From contig JAPKAJ010000059.1 in the NCBI GenBank assembly GCA_028825345.1, forward strand, positions 1 through 11,569: DNA of 11,569 bases. Reading direction: 5' to 3'. The translations under genes were made by a program, and so were the position numbers. The notes beneath the pieces were generated by a model. The model worked only from the letters and a program-made list of their open reading frames with translations, searched no databases and was not told the origin of the DNA. Of this stretch, positions 1 through 7,925 are shown in pieces; position 1 is the first letter of the stretch; every line of letters begins with the position of its first letter. The DNA comes from Arenicellales bacterium (GTDB taxonomy: Bacteria > Pseudomonadota > Gammaproteobacteria > Arenicellales > UBA868).

Positions 1-36
1 CAATAGAACAGCCAGCCATCGAATCAATTTGGTCAT
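1..36 (-). CDS. Partial gene after the GldFG fusion; probable membrane-anchored ABC-system accessory protein (DUF4340-like by context)
   Basis: Only the first 12 codons lie in the window, reading M-T-K-L-I-R-W-L-A-V-L-L and still open at the left edge. The ATG sits 3 bases after the stop of the fused permease/GldG gene, so the two are almost certainly cotranscribed and probably translationally coupled; no strong Shine-Dalgarno is visible. The short basic start followed by hydrophobic residues fits an N-terminal membrane anchor. In many ATPase/permease/GldG operons the next gene encodes a DUF4340 protein with a single N-terminal membrane helix, which is the best guess. That assignment rests on gene order, not on residues. 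Confidence 0.5.
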   Translation of the reverse strand, partial: MTKLIRWLAVLL

Positions 37-39
37 GCT

Positions 40-2913
40 CTAACGTTGCGCCAAGAGGGTTTGAAACCGAGCCAGACTCGAGCGCTGGGCCCATCGTCGC
101 CACAACCAAATTCCAAGCAGGCCAGCCAGCGCGATTCCATAATTGAGGTATTCCCACCAGGCCTGCTCACCCGACGCCATTGACGTGAGAGTCCGTGAGA
201 ACTGGGTTCGGCCCCGAATGCTAAGAAGCCCCTGGTCTTCGAGCGATAAGTCAATGACGTTTTGCATGAATTCAAGCTGTTTCGAGTAGAACGTACCCAT
301 CCCTTCGGAGATCAGTGTCAGTGCGAGATCACTCGCGAATGCATTGGAACCGACCAGGACGATTCGAGCGGAGGATGGGGAACGTTCGATCACACTGCTG
401 ACTACTGGGCGGCTACTTGCCGTGTTGTTAGAGTCACTTGGATCGTTCTCTACCGCCTTCTGATCAGTATTGCTGGAAGTTGCCACGAGCGGGGAGACCT
501 TGTTTTTGAAGTAGGACTCAAAGGGTCCCTCCACGGCGACTGCAAGCGGTTGACTCGCCCTGTCTGGAGCGACGGCAAAACCACCATCCGGGAATTGTTT
601 GTAGTCCGGGATCACCGCATCATCGGGTGAGATCCAGCTGTCGGGTGAACTTTTTAGCAGCACGATCGACTTACGTGTGCTGCTTGAAGCTTTGTCAATG
701 GAAACCGGGGAAATCCAGTTGACAGTCAGTTGATCCATGCCCGCAGTAATCAGGCTGTCCGGGTTCAATTGGTCGCCCCGCAGATCCGGAAAGAGGGGGT
801 AAGGTAAGCGCTGAATCTCCTGCACGGGGACAGTGCCGACGTACCGTTCCACCGGCACTGGAAACATGGTATTTACAGGGTCCATGACCAAGCCAGCACC
901 AACCTCGAGACCCTGATGTGCAAGCCACTCTTGCAGGCCGGATTGATGTGCCCGTACTTCAAAATCGGTCGCGACGTGGATGCCCCGAGCTGAGGTGGCC
1001 AGGAAAACGGTACCTCCCTGCATTAAGAACTGGTCAATTGCGAACACCTGTTTTTCGTCAAGGCGAGATGGGGCGACGACCACCAGCAGGTCAGCGTCTT
1101 CTGGCACCCGTCCACTCCTTAGATCAGCATTGGTCACTCGGTTGTTTTCCATCAAAGCATTGCTGAGATATTGGTATCCGACAGAAGTCGGGCCTGCGGG
1201 CGGCTCAAACAGGGCAACAGTCTTGAGGAAACCGGGCGCCAAGCGCTTTAGACTGGCAATCAGCGTACGTCGGATGGCTTCTTGACCCAGGTCTTCTGGC
1301 AGCGGCACCTGAATTGCTTCTCCTCCTCGCTCCATCAACATCGAAAACCAAAATGGCGATTGATCGAAGAGCTCGGCACGCTGGGGGCGAAAGCCATAAC
1401 GTTCACTGATTTGCCGGGCTAGGGCTCCTCCCTCTGCATCCGGGTCGGAGATGGATATGATGAATGTGCTGTCTGATTCGTTCTGTAGCTCTGTCAGTAC
1501 CGTTTCCAGGTCGTGGCGCAGCGTGGATAGTGAATCGGGAAGTTGATTTGCCGGTGAAATATACCCCCGGAAGGTCACTTTTCCGGTGAGCGAGTCAAAC
1601 AGATTTCCGCCTGCGCGAAAACTGGTCAATACCTTTTTGATGCTGCTAGTAATGGAGTACTCCGGGTTCTTGAGTGCCACCTCCAGGCCTTCACTACTGC
1701 CCGCCTTGAACTCGGTGAGTTCTTCGAAATCCAGTGTTTCAATCTGATCCGCATACGACACGACGATGTGAAAGTAGGAATTTACGACTCCGGATTGGTG
1801 CCGGCTCGCTATCTGGAACGGTATCGGCCTAATGCCGTACTTACTTGCAGCCTCTTCTTCCAACGCTTGATTTGTGTGTGGATCAACAAATTCGACTCGC
1901 ACCTTGCCCCGGCCAAGCTCGGCATATTCCTCCAATAGATCGTGAATTCTAGGAACCAGTGGGGCCAATAACGGATGAGTCTTGGCCGAGAAATAACCAC
2001 GGATCAGTAGCGGCTCCTGCAGCTGACTTAAGTACCGTTCCGTGGCTTCCGAGAGTGAGTACATTTGCTCCCTAGTGATGTCCACGCGGGCCCAGCTAAT
2101 TGGCTGAAGCCAGAAGTTGGCGGCAACAAGATTGGTCACAGCGAGCACGATCGCGCACCACCAGCGGATATGATGACGACGCCCCGGGTTTCCCGCCCAA
2201 CAGATCCTCTCTAGTGAGAACAGGTTGAGTGTCAGGAAAACGCCGACAATAGAGGCATAAAAATACAGGTCTCGTAAGTCGAGAACGCCGCGGGTCACCG
2301 AATCAAATCGAGAGCCTGTGCCAAGCAGCATTAGGAATCCACCAATGTGATATCCGAATAAACCGGTAATCATTGGTGATCCGATCAAGTAAAAAGCAGC
2401 GCAGACCACTGTAGTCAAGATCCAGGCGACGATCGGATTATCTGTTTGGACGCTCATGTAAACGCCAATCGACAGGTAGGCGCCAGCCAAAAATAGTGCG
2501 GCCAGATAGCCCCCAATGACCGGGCCCCAATCCATAGGTCCTAACAGCGAAACCGTGACCGGTAATGGAATCGTAAGAGCCAGCGCTACCGCCACAAGCA
2601 TTAGACCGGAGAGAAACTTGCCGAGTACCAGATGCAGCCGGTTGACTGGACTGGTTAACAGATTCTCAATCGTGCCCGCCCGCCGCTCTTCAGACCAGGT
2701 TCGCATGGTCAGGGTTGCGGCCAGAAAGATGAGCAGCATTGGCAACCACTTGAACAACGGCCGCGCATCGGCGATGTTTCTGGCGAAGAAAGTTTCGATC
2801 CAGAAAAACAGGAACAGCATTGCCGCGAGGAAAGCGCCAAGGAATAGCACCGCCGCCGGCGAGGCGAAAAACTCGGTAAATTCCTTTCGTATGATTCTTG
2901 CAGTTTCTGACAT
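40..2913 (-). CDS. Fused ABC-2 permease / GldG-like auxiliary protein (GldF-GldG fusion)
   Basis: Membrane component of an ABC-2 export system with its periplasmic auxiliary part fused in one 957-residue chain. Residues about 20-270 form a polytopic membrane domain (likely helices near 21-42, 55-71, 98-124, 131-155, 160-185, 215-237 and 251-270). The EERRAGTIE stretch at about 76-84, followed by LLTSPV, is typical of GldF-type permeases. Right after the last helix comes a GldG-type region opening with DITREQMYSLS (278-288), and a C-terminal helix at about 921-940 ends in a basic tail. Longer in-frame starts exist at 2961 and 2943 but lie inside the ATPase gene. The ATG at 2913 follows the ATPase stop by one base and is preferred. 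GldF and GldG are separate proteins in Flavobacteria, where they are linked to gliding; in proteobacteria the cargo is unknown. Family assignment is firm, function is not. Confidence 0.88.
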   Translation of the reverse strand: MSETARIIRKEFTEFFASPAAVLFLGAFLAAMLFLFFWIETFFARNIADARPLFKWLPMLLIFLAATLTMRTWSEERRAGTIENLLTSPVNRLHLVLGKFLSGLMLVAVALALTIPLPVTVSLLGPMDWGPVIGGYLAALFLAGAYLSIGVYMSVQTDNPIVAWILTTVVCAAFYLIGSPMITGLFGYHIGGFLMLLGTGSRFDSVTRGVLDLRDLYFYASIVGVFLTLNLFSLERICWAGNPGRRHHIRWWCAIVLAVTNLVAANFWLQPISWARVDITREQMYSLSEATERYLSQLQEPLLIRGYFSAKTHPLLAPLVPRIHDLLEEYAELGRGKVRVEFVDPHTNQALEEEAASKYGIRPIPFQIASRHQSGVVNSYFHIVVSYADQIETLDFEELTEFKAGSSEGLEVALKNPEYSITSSIKKVLTSFRAGGNLFDSLTGKVTFRGYISPANQLPDSLSTLRHDLETVLTELQNESDSTFIISISDPDAEGGALARQISERYGFRPQRAELFDQSPFWFSMLMERGGEAIQVPLPEDLGQEAIRRTLIASLKRLAPGFLKTVALFEPPAGPTSVGYQYLSNALMENNRVTNADLRSGRVPEDADLLVVVAPSRLDEKQVFAIDQFLMQGGTVFLATSARGIHVATDFEVRAHQSGLQEWLAHQGLEVGAGLVMDPVNTMFPVPVERYVGTVPVQEIQRLPYPLFPDLRGDQLNPDSLITAGMDQLTVNWISPVSIDKASSSTRKSIVLLKSSPDSWISPDDAVIPDYKQFPDGGFAVAPDRASQPLAVAVEGPFESYFKNKVSPLVATSSNTDQKAVENDPSDSNNTASSRPVVSSVIERSPSSARIVLVGSNAFASDLALTLISEGMGTFYSKQLEFMQNVIDLSLEDQGLLSIRGRTQFSRTLTSMASGEQAWWEYLNYGIALAGLLGIWLWRRWAQRSSLARFQTLLAQR

Positions 2914-2914
2914 C

Positions 2915-3838
2915 TTAGGACTTCTGTTCAGGCTGGGGTTCATTGACAGCAGCAAAAACACTCTCCAGGGTTTGTCGTTCGGGCTGCAGAAGGTGCAGTT
3001 TTAAGCCCGCTGCATGAATCGCCTGTGCAATATCCGATGCACAATCGCGCGACACGTCCACCACGTAGTGGACGAGACCATCGTTTGTGGCCCGCTGCGT
3101 TATTCTTTCGACCCCCGGGATACCGCCCAACACGCTTTTCCCATCGGCACTGACAACGATGAGCAAGCGCTGATTTTGCTCCAGATCTTCGATCCTTGAA
3201 TCAAGGGCAAGCCGTCCCGCGCGCAGGATCAAGACCCGCTCGCAGACCGCTTGCACTTCCTGCAGGATGTGAGTCGAAATGAGGATGGTTGACTGTTTGG
3301 CCAGATCTTTGATGAGTGAGCGCATCTCGAGGATCTGGGTGGGATCGAGCCCATTGGTTGGTTCATCCAGGATCACGATTTGTCGCTCGTGGAGGATTGC
3401 CTGGGCAACGCCCAGTCGCTGACGGTACCCTCGGGACAATGTTCGGATCATTTGGGTTGCTCGATCTTTTAGGCCCGTACGCTGTATTGCGCGAACGACC
3501 GCACTGTCGCGTTCCGAAGGGCTAAGACCGTGTAGGCAGGCCTGATAATCTAGGTAATCCGCCACGTGCATATCGGGCCAGACCGGACAATTCTCAGGTA
3601 GGTATCCAATGCATGCCTGGGCTAAACGAGTTTGCTCACCAATGTCCAAGCCGTTTAGTGTGATCTGCCCAGCCGTCGGCTCAAGAAAGCCGGTTAACAT
3701 CTTCATGATTGTGGTTTTGCCCGACCCATTGTGACCGAGCAAGCCGACCACCTCACCTTGAGCAATTTCGAAACTAACGTCATCTACGGCGATCGTACTG
3801 CCGTAACGTCGGACAAGGTTCTGGGCAACGATCATCAT
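2915..3838 (-). CDS. ABC transporter ATP-binding protein, GldA-like
   Basis: Cytoplasmic ATPase of 307 residues that would energise the fused permease encoded one base downstream. All nucleotide-binding motifs are present: Walker A GHNGSGKTT (35-43), Q-loop region YLPE with Glu82 where Gln is common, signature LSRGYRQR (134-141), Walker B IVILDE (154-159), D-loop GLD (163-165) and switch His190. A C-terminal extension of about 90 residues after the ATPase core is usual for ABC-2 exporter ATPases. The start lacks a good Shine-Dalgarno; its ATG overlaps the TGA of a possible 20-codon reading frame in the upstream gap, so translational coupling is possible. A second in-frame ATG follows immediately. 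The gene is 69 bases downstream of the dehydrogenase gene. Confidence 0.92.
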   Translation of the reverse strand: MMIVAQNLVRRYGSTIAVDDVSFEIAQGEVVGLLGHNGSGKTTIMKMLTGFLEPTAGQITLNGLDIGEQTRLAQACIGYLPENCPVWPDMHVADYLDYQACLHGLSPSERDSAVVRAIQRTGLKDRATQMIRTLSRGYRQRLGVAQAILHERQIVILDEPTNGLDPTQILEMRSLIKDLAKQSTILISTHILQEVQAVCERVLILRAGRLALDSRIEDLEQNQRLLIVVSADGKSVLGGIPGVERITQRATNDGLVHYVVDVSRDCASDIAQAIHAAGLKLHLLQPERQTLESVFAAVNEPQPEQKS

Positions 3839-3907
3839 GCGCTCGGCCCGATAGAGTCTTGATGAGAGAGATCGAAGTGATTCATCAGCTTGATCATTTC
3901 CGACTTG

Positions 3908-4879
3908 TTACCGAAGTACTGCACGGTTGATGACCATTTCCGCAGCCAGTGTCCCGTCAAATGCGGCCAGCACATTCTGGGCTGCGATCTGCGCCACGCG
4001 AACGCGCGACTCGCGTGTTACCCCGGCGCAATGGGGGCTCAGTACGATGTTATCCAGCCCGAGCAATGGATGATCCAGTTTGGGAGGTTCTTGCTCGAAC
4101 ACATCAATACCGGCTCCTGCAATGTTGCCCGAAGAAAGCGCTTGGTAGAGATCCGCCTCGTTGATGATGCCGCCTCTCGCTGTGTTGATGAGTATTGCTG
4201 ATGGCTTCATGGCATTGAGTTCTTCTCGTCCAATCAGGCCTAGCGTTTCGGTGGTTTTGGGACAATGAATGGTAACAACGTCCATTTGCGGCAGAATGGC
4301 TCGAAGATCGGTGACGACTGCGCCACCCGCTCGGCGGATAACGTCCGGGTCAATGTACGGATCAATAGCATAAAGATCCATATCGAAAGCCCCCGCCCTC
4401 GCAGCAACCCGACTGCCGGTTCGGCCAAAGCCGATGATCAGAAGAGATTTTCCTTCAAGGCAGGAGGCTGCCGGTTGCTCCCGAAAGTCGAATCGACCTT
4501 CCCGCGTGGCTCGGTCGTAGCGAAACCCCTGCTTGGTGAGCGCTAGAATGAGATGCATTGTCTGCTCGGCGACCGATACGGCATTGCCGCCTACGGCCAG
4601 TGCCAGCGGAATTCCTCTGGCGGTGAGCGATTTAACATCGACATTGTCGTAGCCCACGCCGTGGCGGGAGACCACTTCAAGCTCTTGGGCCGCAGCAATG
4701 ACCCGTGGTGTGATAGCAGCAGTGCGCACCAGCAAGCCATGGGCTTTTTGCACTGCTTGGCACAGATTTTCTTCTGAGACATCGCTGATAATCTCGCATT
4801 CAATGTCTGAGCGAGCTTCGAGGACCGAAATGCCTGCAGAATGAACAGCGCCGATGACAACGACCTTACGAGGGTTCAC
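3908..4879 (-). CDS. D-isomer-specific 2-hydroxyacid dehydrogenase (phosphoglycerate dehydrogenase-like)
   Basis: NAD(P)-linked oxidoreductase of 323 residues interconverting a D-2-hydroxyacid and its 2-oxoacid in the cytoplasm. The Rossmann glycine motif is GFGRTG (150-155), with Asp173 at the end of the next strand favouring NAD over NADP. The catalytic triad is complete: Arg235 in NTARGG, Glu264 in FEQEPP and His283 in SPHCAG. The N-terminal part carries SRHGVGYDNVD (71-81), typical of the phosphoglycerate dehydrogenase/glyoxylate-hydroxypyruvate reductase branch. There is no C-terminal ACT domain, so a dedicated serine-pathway enzyme is less likely than a catabolic one. The start is GTG, chosen because AGGA lies 6 bases upstream. 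It follows the RidA-family gene by 42 bases on the same strand, which supports a metabolic link. Exact substrate unknown. Confidence 0.9.
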   Translation of the reverse strand: MNPRKVVVIGAVHSAGISVLEARSDIECEIISDVSEENLCQAVQKAHGLLVRTAAITPRVIAAAQELEVVSRHGVGYDNVDVKSLTARGIPLALAVGGNAVSVAEQTMHLILALTKQGFRYDRATREGRFDFREQPAASCLEGKSLLIIGFGRTGSRVAARAGAFDMDLYAIDPYIDPDVIRRAGGAVVTDLRAILPQMDVVTIHCPKTTETLGLIGREELNAMKPSAILINTARGGIINEADLYQALSSGNIAGAGIDVFEQEPPKLDHPLLGLDNIVLSPHCAGVTRESRVRVAQIAAQNVLAAFDGTLAAEMVINRAVLR

Positions 4880-4882
4880 GTT

Positions 4883-4889
4883 CTTTCCT
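4883..4889 (-). promoter_or_regulatory. Ribosome binding site that fixes the GTG start of the hydroxyacid dehydrogenase
   Basis: On the minus strand this reads AGGAAAG, with its AGGA core 6 bases before a GTG codon. No in-frame ATG of comparable quality is nearby, so GTG is taken as the true start. Confidence 0.6.
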
Positions 4890-4921
4890 GTCGGAGACTT
4901 CCAATTTGCACTCGCCCCAAC

Positions 4922-5305
4922 TTACCCTAGTATCGCTTCGGCTTCAATTTCTACCTTGAGTTGCGGCGTGATGAGCGCGGAGACTTCAACCAGCGTCGAT
5001 GCAGGGCGGTGCTTTCCAAAGTAATCCTGGCGCAGCGGGTTAATTTTGGCCCGGTCGTTGATGTCGGTCAGAAAGACCTGTACCTTCACGATATGTTCGG
5101 GAAGCCCGCCCGCTGCCCGCAGGGCGCGATCTAGCCAATCCATGGCAACCTCAAACTGGTCCACGACATCCTCGGGGATCGACCCGTCTTTGCGAATCCC
5201 CACCATGCCGGACACCCAGACTCGATCACCAGCACGAACCACATGACAGTAATGGCTGACGGGCGCTGGCAGGTTATCCAGCAGCAGTCTTTCAATTTCG
5301 GGCAT
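4922..5305 (-). CDS. RidA (YjgF/UK114) family protein lacking the canonical arginine
   Basis: Small cytoplasmic protein of 127 residues, normal length for this trimeric family whose archetype hydrolyses reactive enamine/imine intermediates from amino-acid metabolism. Family hallmarks are RVWVSGMVG (28-36), the KVQVFLTDIND region (74-84), RPASTLVEVSAL (100-111) and the C-terminal KVEIEAEAIL (117-126). Aligning the shared VEV and IEIEA landmarks to E. coli RidA, the carboxylate-binding arginine (Arg105 there) falls on Ser103, while the glutamate (Glu120 there) is kept as Glu119. Members without this arginine (Rid4-Rid7 type) lack imine deaminase activity, so a different substrate or role in the neighbouring pathway is likely. 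It is the first gene of the minus-strand cluster, facing the MFS gene across a 148-base spacer. Confidence 0.88.
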   Translation of the reverse strand: MPEIERLLLDNLPAPVSHYCHVVRAGDRVWVSGMVGIRKDGSIPEDVVDQFEVAMDWLDRALRAAGGLPEHIVKVQVFLTDINDRAKINPLRQDYFGKHRPASTLVEVSALITPQLKVEIEAEAILG

Positions 5306-5453
5306 ATTCGATCTTTAACATGGTGGGTTGGAATTATGGGCGGCGCTAAGACGGTAGCATGATCATGGCGTGCGCACCAGATGGCGAGGGACGATATGAA
5401 ACTCTCACAGAAGCGCCGTACCCAAGATAGCCCCATTGTACTAGCATGATCTT
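5306..5453. promoter_or_regulatory. Divergent intergenic region between ridA-like and MFS genes, with repeated and palindromic motifs
   Basis: This 148-base spacer must hold the start signals for two divergent transcription units. It contains the ten-base palindrome CATGATCATG (5358-5367) and two direct copies of TAGCATGATC (5355-5364 and 5442-5451), the second ending 2 bases before the MFS ATG. A CATAAT hexamer on the minus strand near 5333-5338 could be a -10 box for the ridA-side unit, but I find no good matching -35 on either strand, as would fit activator-dependent promoters. An operator role is inferred from position and symmetry only. Confidence 0.4.
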
Positions 5454-6710
5454 ATGAGAGCCCGCCCGGTACAAGAAAAACTCCTCGCTGGTCGTTGGGC
5501 GTTGTTTCGAAATCCAGAGTTCTTGCGCCTGTGGGGTATCGGTGCGGTATCCAGCACTGTCAGGTGGCTCGAGATGCTGGCGGTCGGCGTGTTTGTCTTT
5601 GACTTGACAGGCTCGCCTTCTCAGGTGGCATTGATGTTGATTTTGCGCATGGTCCCGCTGGCCTGTTTTGGCATTCTGGCGGCGGCTATCGTAGAACGGG
5701 TCGGTCATCGGCGTATGCTGATGTTTGGGGTCATCGTAATGATCGGCGTGTCGGCATTACTCGCATTTCTCAGCACAACGGAACAGATTCAGCTTTGGCA
5801 CATTGGTATTGGCGCGTTTGTGAGCGGAATGTTCTGGGTGCTGGACTTTCCGGTTCGAAAAACATTGCTGGGCGGGGCAGTGGATGCGGGCTCGATAGGG
5901 CATGCTATGAGCCTGGACACCGTGACCAACAACGGAACCCGGATGCTGGGCCCCATTCTTGGGGGAGTGTTCTTGCAATGGGTGGGGTTAACCGGCGTGT
6001 ATGGGTTTGCTGCGATGGCCTATGTGTTGGCGCTGCTTTGGACCATATCGCTTCGCCCGAAAACCCGTTCGCCTCGGCACAGTGACTATGGAGTGTTTTC
6101 CGCCATTACACGAAGCCTGTCGCTGCTGAAAAGCCAGCCGCTACTGGCGGGGGTCTTGATGGTTACCGCGGTGTTCAACTTATGGGGTTTCCCATTTGTT
6201 TCCATGATTCCGGTGATCGGCAAGGAAACTCTCGGGTTGGACTCGTTTCATGTGGGTTTGCTGATGAGCGCCGAGGGTTGTGGCGCCCTGGTGGGGGCGT
6301 TGCTGATTGTAGGCGTGGGCCAAGTGCGTTACTACCGCAGGCTGTACATATGTGGAATCAGCTTGTATCTCGTGGTTGCAGTGATTTTCTCGCAAGTGAC
6401 CTTTTCCGCAGGCGCTGCAGTATGCCTGTTGCTGGTTGGCTTGGGTGTTGCGGCCTTTGCGGCAATGCAGAGCACGCTCATTTTGCTAAAAGCGCCGGAG
6501 GAGGCTCGCAGCCTGATGATGGGCCTTCTGTCTGTCTGCGTTGGCATGGCGCCCATTGGATTTCTTCACATCGGTTTGTTGGCGGATTGGCTCGGGGCCC
6601 GCGCTGCTATCGCCATTTTAGCCAGTGAAGGCATCGTGGCACTTTACTGGGTGCTGCACAAATGGCCTTCACTCTTGGATTTGGAGTATCTTTCAAACAA
6701 ACAGGGGTGA
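5454..6710 (+). CDS. MFS transporter, MFS_3/EntS-like type
   Basis: Inner-membrane secondary transporter of 418 residues, the usual length for a 12-helix major facilitator. Hydrophobic segments are spaced as two six-helix halves, separated by a charged loop at about 200-225. Motif-A-like loops occur at equivalent places in both halves: IVERVGHRRML (79-89) and LLADWLGARAA (375-385). The N-terminal RNPEFLRLWG entry (19-28) resembles the MFS_3 group, which includes the enterobactin exporter EntS as well as many carriers of unknown substrate. It leads the plus-strand unit and ends 23 bases before the enolase-superfamily gene, so it probably moves that pathway's substrate or product. Direction and substrate cannot be read. 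No clear Shine-Dalgarno precedes the ATG. Confidence 0.85.
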   Translation: MRARPVQEKLLAGRWALFRNPEFLRLWGIGAVSSTVRWLEMLAVGVFVFDLTGSPSQVALMLILRMVPLACFGILAAAIVERVGHRRMLMFGVIVMIGVSALLAFLSTTEQIQLWHIGIGAFVSGMFWVLDFPVRKTLLGGAVDAGSIGHAMSLDTVTNNGTRMLGPILGGVFLQWVGLTGVYGFAAMAYVLALLWTISLRPKTRSPRHSDYGVFSAITRSLSLLKSQPLLAGVLMVTAVFNLWGFPFVSMIPVIGKETLGLDSFHVGLLMSAEGCGALVGALLIVGVGQVRYYRRLYICGISLYLVVAVIFSQVTFSAGAAVCLLLVGLGVAAFAAMQSTLILLKAPEEARSLMMGLLSVCVGMAPIGFLHIGLLADWLGARAAIAILASEGIVALYWVLHKWPSLLDLEYLSNKQG

Positions 6711-6721
6711 ATTCGACACCC

Positions 6722-6728
6722 AAGGAAG
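6722..6728 (+). promoter_or_regulatory. Ribosome binding site that fixes the start of the enolase-superfamily gene
   Basis: AAGGAAG lies 5 bases before the ATG at 6734. A longer open frame begins at 6662 inside the MFS gene, but it has no such site and would add 24 residues unlike any family N-terminus, so 6734 is the likely start. Confidence 0.65.
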
Positions 6729-6733
6729 CCTTA

Positions 6734-7843
6734 ATGCCCATAGTAGAAATTCATACAGATCAGTATCGCGTGCCGCTGGAGACGCCACTGTCCGATTCGA
6801 CCCACGGAGAGATGTCTGACTTTGGGCTGGTTGTTGTCCGACTGGTAGACGAACGTGGGCAGATTGGCCTGGGCTACACCTATACCGTGAACAACATTGG
6901 AACCGGTGCGATCTGGAAAATCATCGACTCGGATCTAGTGCCTCTTTTGCAGGGGGCAGACCCGGGTGCTATCGATACACTCTGGAAAAAGATGTGGTGG
7001 CGACTGCATTTTGTGGGCCGCGGCGGTATGGCCTCATTTGCCATGGCTGCAGTCGATATTGCACTGTGGGACTTGCGCGGTCAGCGCGAGTCACTGCCAC
7101 TGTGGCGATTGTTGGGAGGGGATTCTGCAGAAGTGCCCGCCTATGCCGGTGGCATTGATCTTGATCTTTCTGTGCAAGGCCTCTGCGCCCAGGCGGAGGG
7201 TTTTTTGGATCAGGGGTTTCATGCCATCAAGATGAAGGTTGGCAGGGCTCGACTATCAGAGGATGTCGAGCGGGTGAGCGCCATGCGAGAACTTCTTGGC
7301 CCCAACTTTCCGTTGATGGCAGACGCGAACATGCGATGGAGCACTGATCAGGCGATTGCTGCCGCGGATGCGCTGGAGAAATTCAACCTCTTTTGGCTGG
7401 AAGAGCCCATTGTCCCTGAGGACCTCGCGGGGCACGCGAGGCTCGGACGGGGAACCAGGGTTCCCATTGCCACCGGCGAGAACCTGCACAGCGTTCACGA
7501 ATTTGAGCACCTCATGACTTACGGGCATGTCGATTTTCCGGAACCGGACGCGGCAACGCTCGGTGGTATTACGCCGTGGATAGAAGTGGCCAAAATCGCG
7601 CAAGATAGAGGTCTGCCGGTGACATCCCACGGGATTCACGATATACACGTTCATCTACTTGCAGGAGTCCCCAATGCATCCTATCTCGAGGTACATGGAT
7701 TCGGCCTGGAACGATTTCTCGAGCAGCGATTACAATTGAAAGACGGCAAAGCAATTGCACCCGACAGCCCGGGTCACGGCGTGGCTTTGGATCTCGACGG
7801 GTTGCGACCGTTTCGACAGGCTACTGGCTCGAGCCATGATTGA
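6734..7843 (+). CDS. Enolase-superfamily enzyme, mandelate racemase subgroup (probable hydroxy-acid/acid-sugar dehydratase or racemase)
   Basis: A Mg-dependent enzyme of 369 residues that would abstract the alpha-proton of a carboxylate, giving racemisation or dehydration. The whole mandelate racemase catalytic set is present at a constant +2 offset from the Pseudomonas putida enzyme as I recall its numbering: K-x-K at 166/168, metal ligands Asp197, Glu223 and Glu249, the Asp272/His299 dyad, and Glu319. The N-terminal capping domain spans about residues 1-125 and the barrel about 130-340. PLETPLSD near the start resembles acid-sugar dehydratases such as talarate/galactarate dehydratase. It sits between an MFS transporter and an SDR on one strand. 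Substrate specificity lies in the capping-domain loops and cannot be assigned; true mandelate racemase is possible but no other mandelate-pathway gene is nearby. Confidence 0.88.
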   Translation: MPIVEIHTDQYRVPLETPLSDSTHGEMSDFGLVVVRLVDERGQIGLGYTYTVNNIGTGAIWKIIDSDLVPLLQGADPGAIDTLWKKMWWRLHFVGRGGMASFAMAAVDIALWDLRGQRESLPLWRLLGGDSAEVPAYAGGIDLDLSVQGLCAQAEGFLDQGFHAIKMKVGRARLSEDVERVSAMRELLGPNFPLMADANMRWSTDQAIAAADALEKFNLFWLEEPIVPEDLAGHARLGRGTRVPIATGENLHSVHEFEHLMTYGHVDFPEPDAATLGGITPWIEVAKIAQDRGLPVTSHGIHDIHVHLLAGVPNASYLEVHGFGLERFLEQRLQLKDGKAIAPDSPGHGVALDLDGLRPFRQATGSSHD

Positions 7844-7910
7844 TCGAAGCGGGTGATAATTTGCTTGTGTAAGTGGACATGCATCGAAGGGTGCCAGGCA
7901 AGATAATAAA

Positions 7911-7916
7911 GAGGAA
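7911..7916 (+). promoter_or_regulatory. Ribosome binding site that fixes the start of the first SDR
   Basis: GAGGAA lies 9 bases before the ATG at 7926. The open frame can be extended to a TTG at 7917, but that codon abuts the binding site with no spacing, so ATG 7926 is the start. Confidence 0.7.
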
Positions 7917-7925
7917 TTGACCGAC

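Noticed and set aside
2914..2961. Longer starts of the GldF-GldG fusion at 2961 and 2943
   Set aside because: They lie inside the ATPase coding sequence; the 2913 start one base after the ATPase stop gives the normal permease N-terminus.
5346..5708. 120-codon minus-strand frame across the divergent spacer
   Set aside because: Most of it is antisense to the MFS gene, whose frame has clear membrane-protein coding character; the composition looks like a shadow frame.
6662..6733. N-terminal extension of the enolase-superfamily gene overlapping the MFS gene
   Set aside because: The ATG at 6734 has a well-spaced AAGGAAG, and the protein from there matches the family's natural start.
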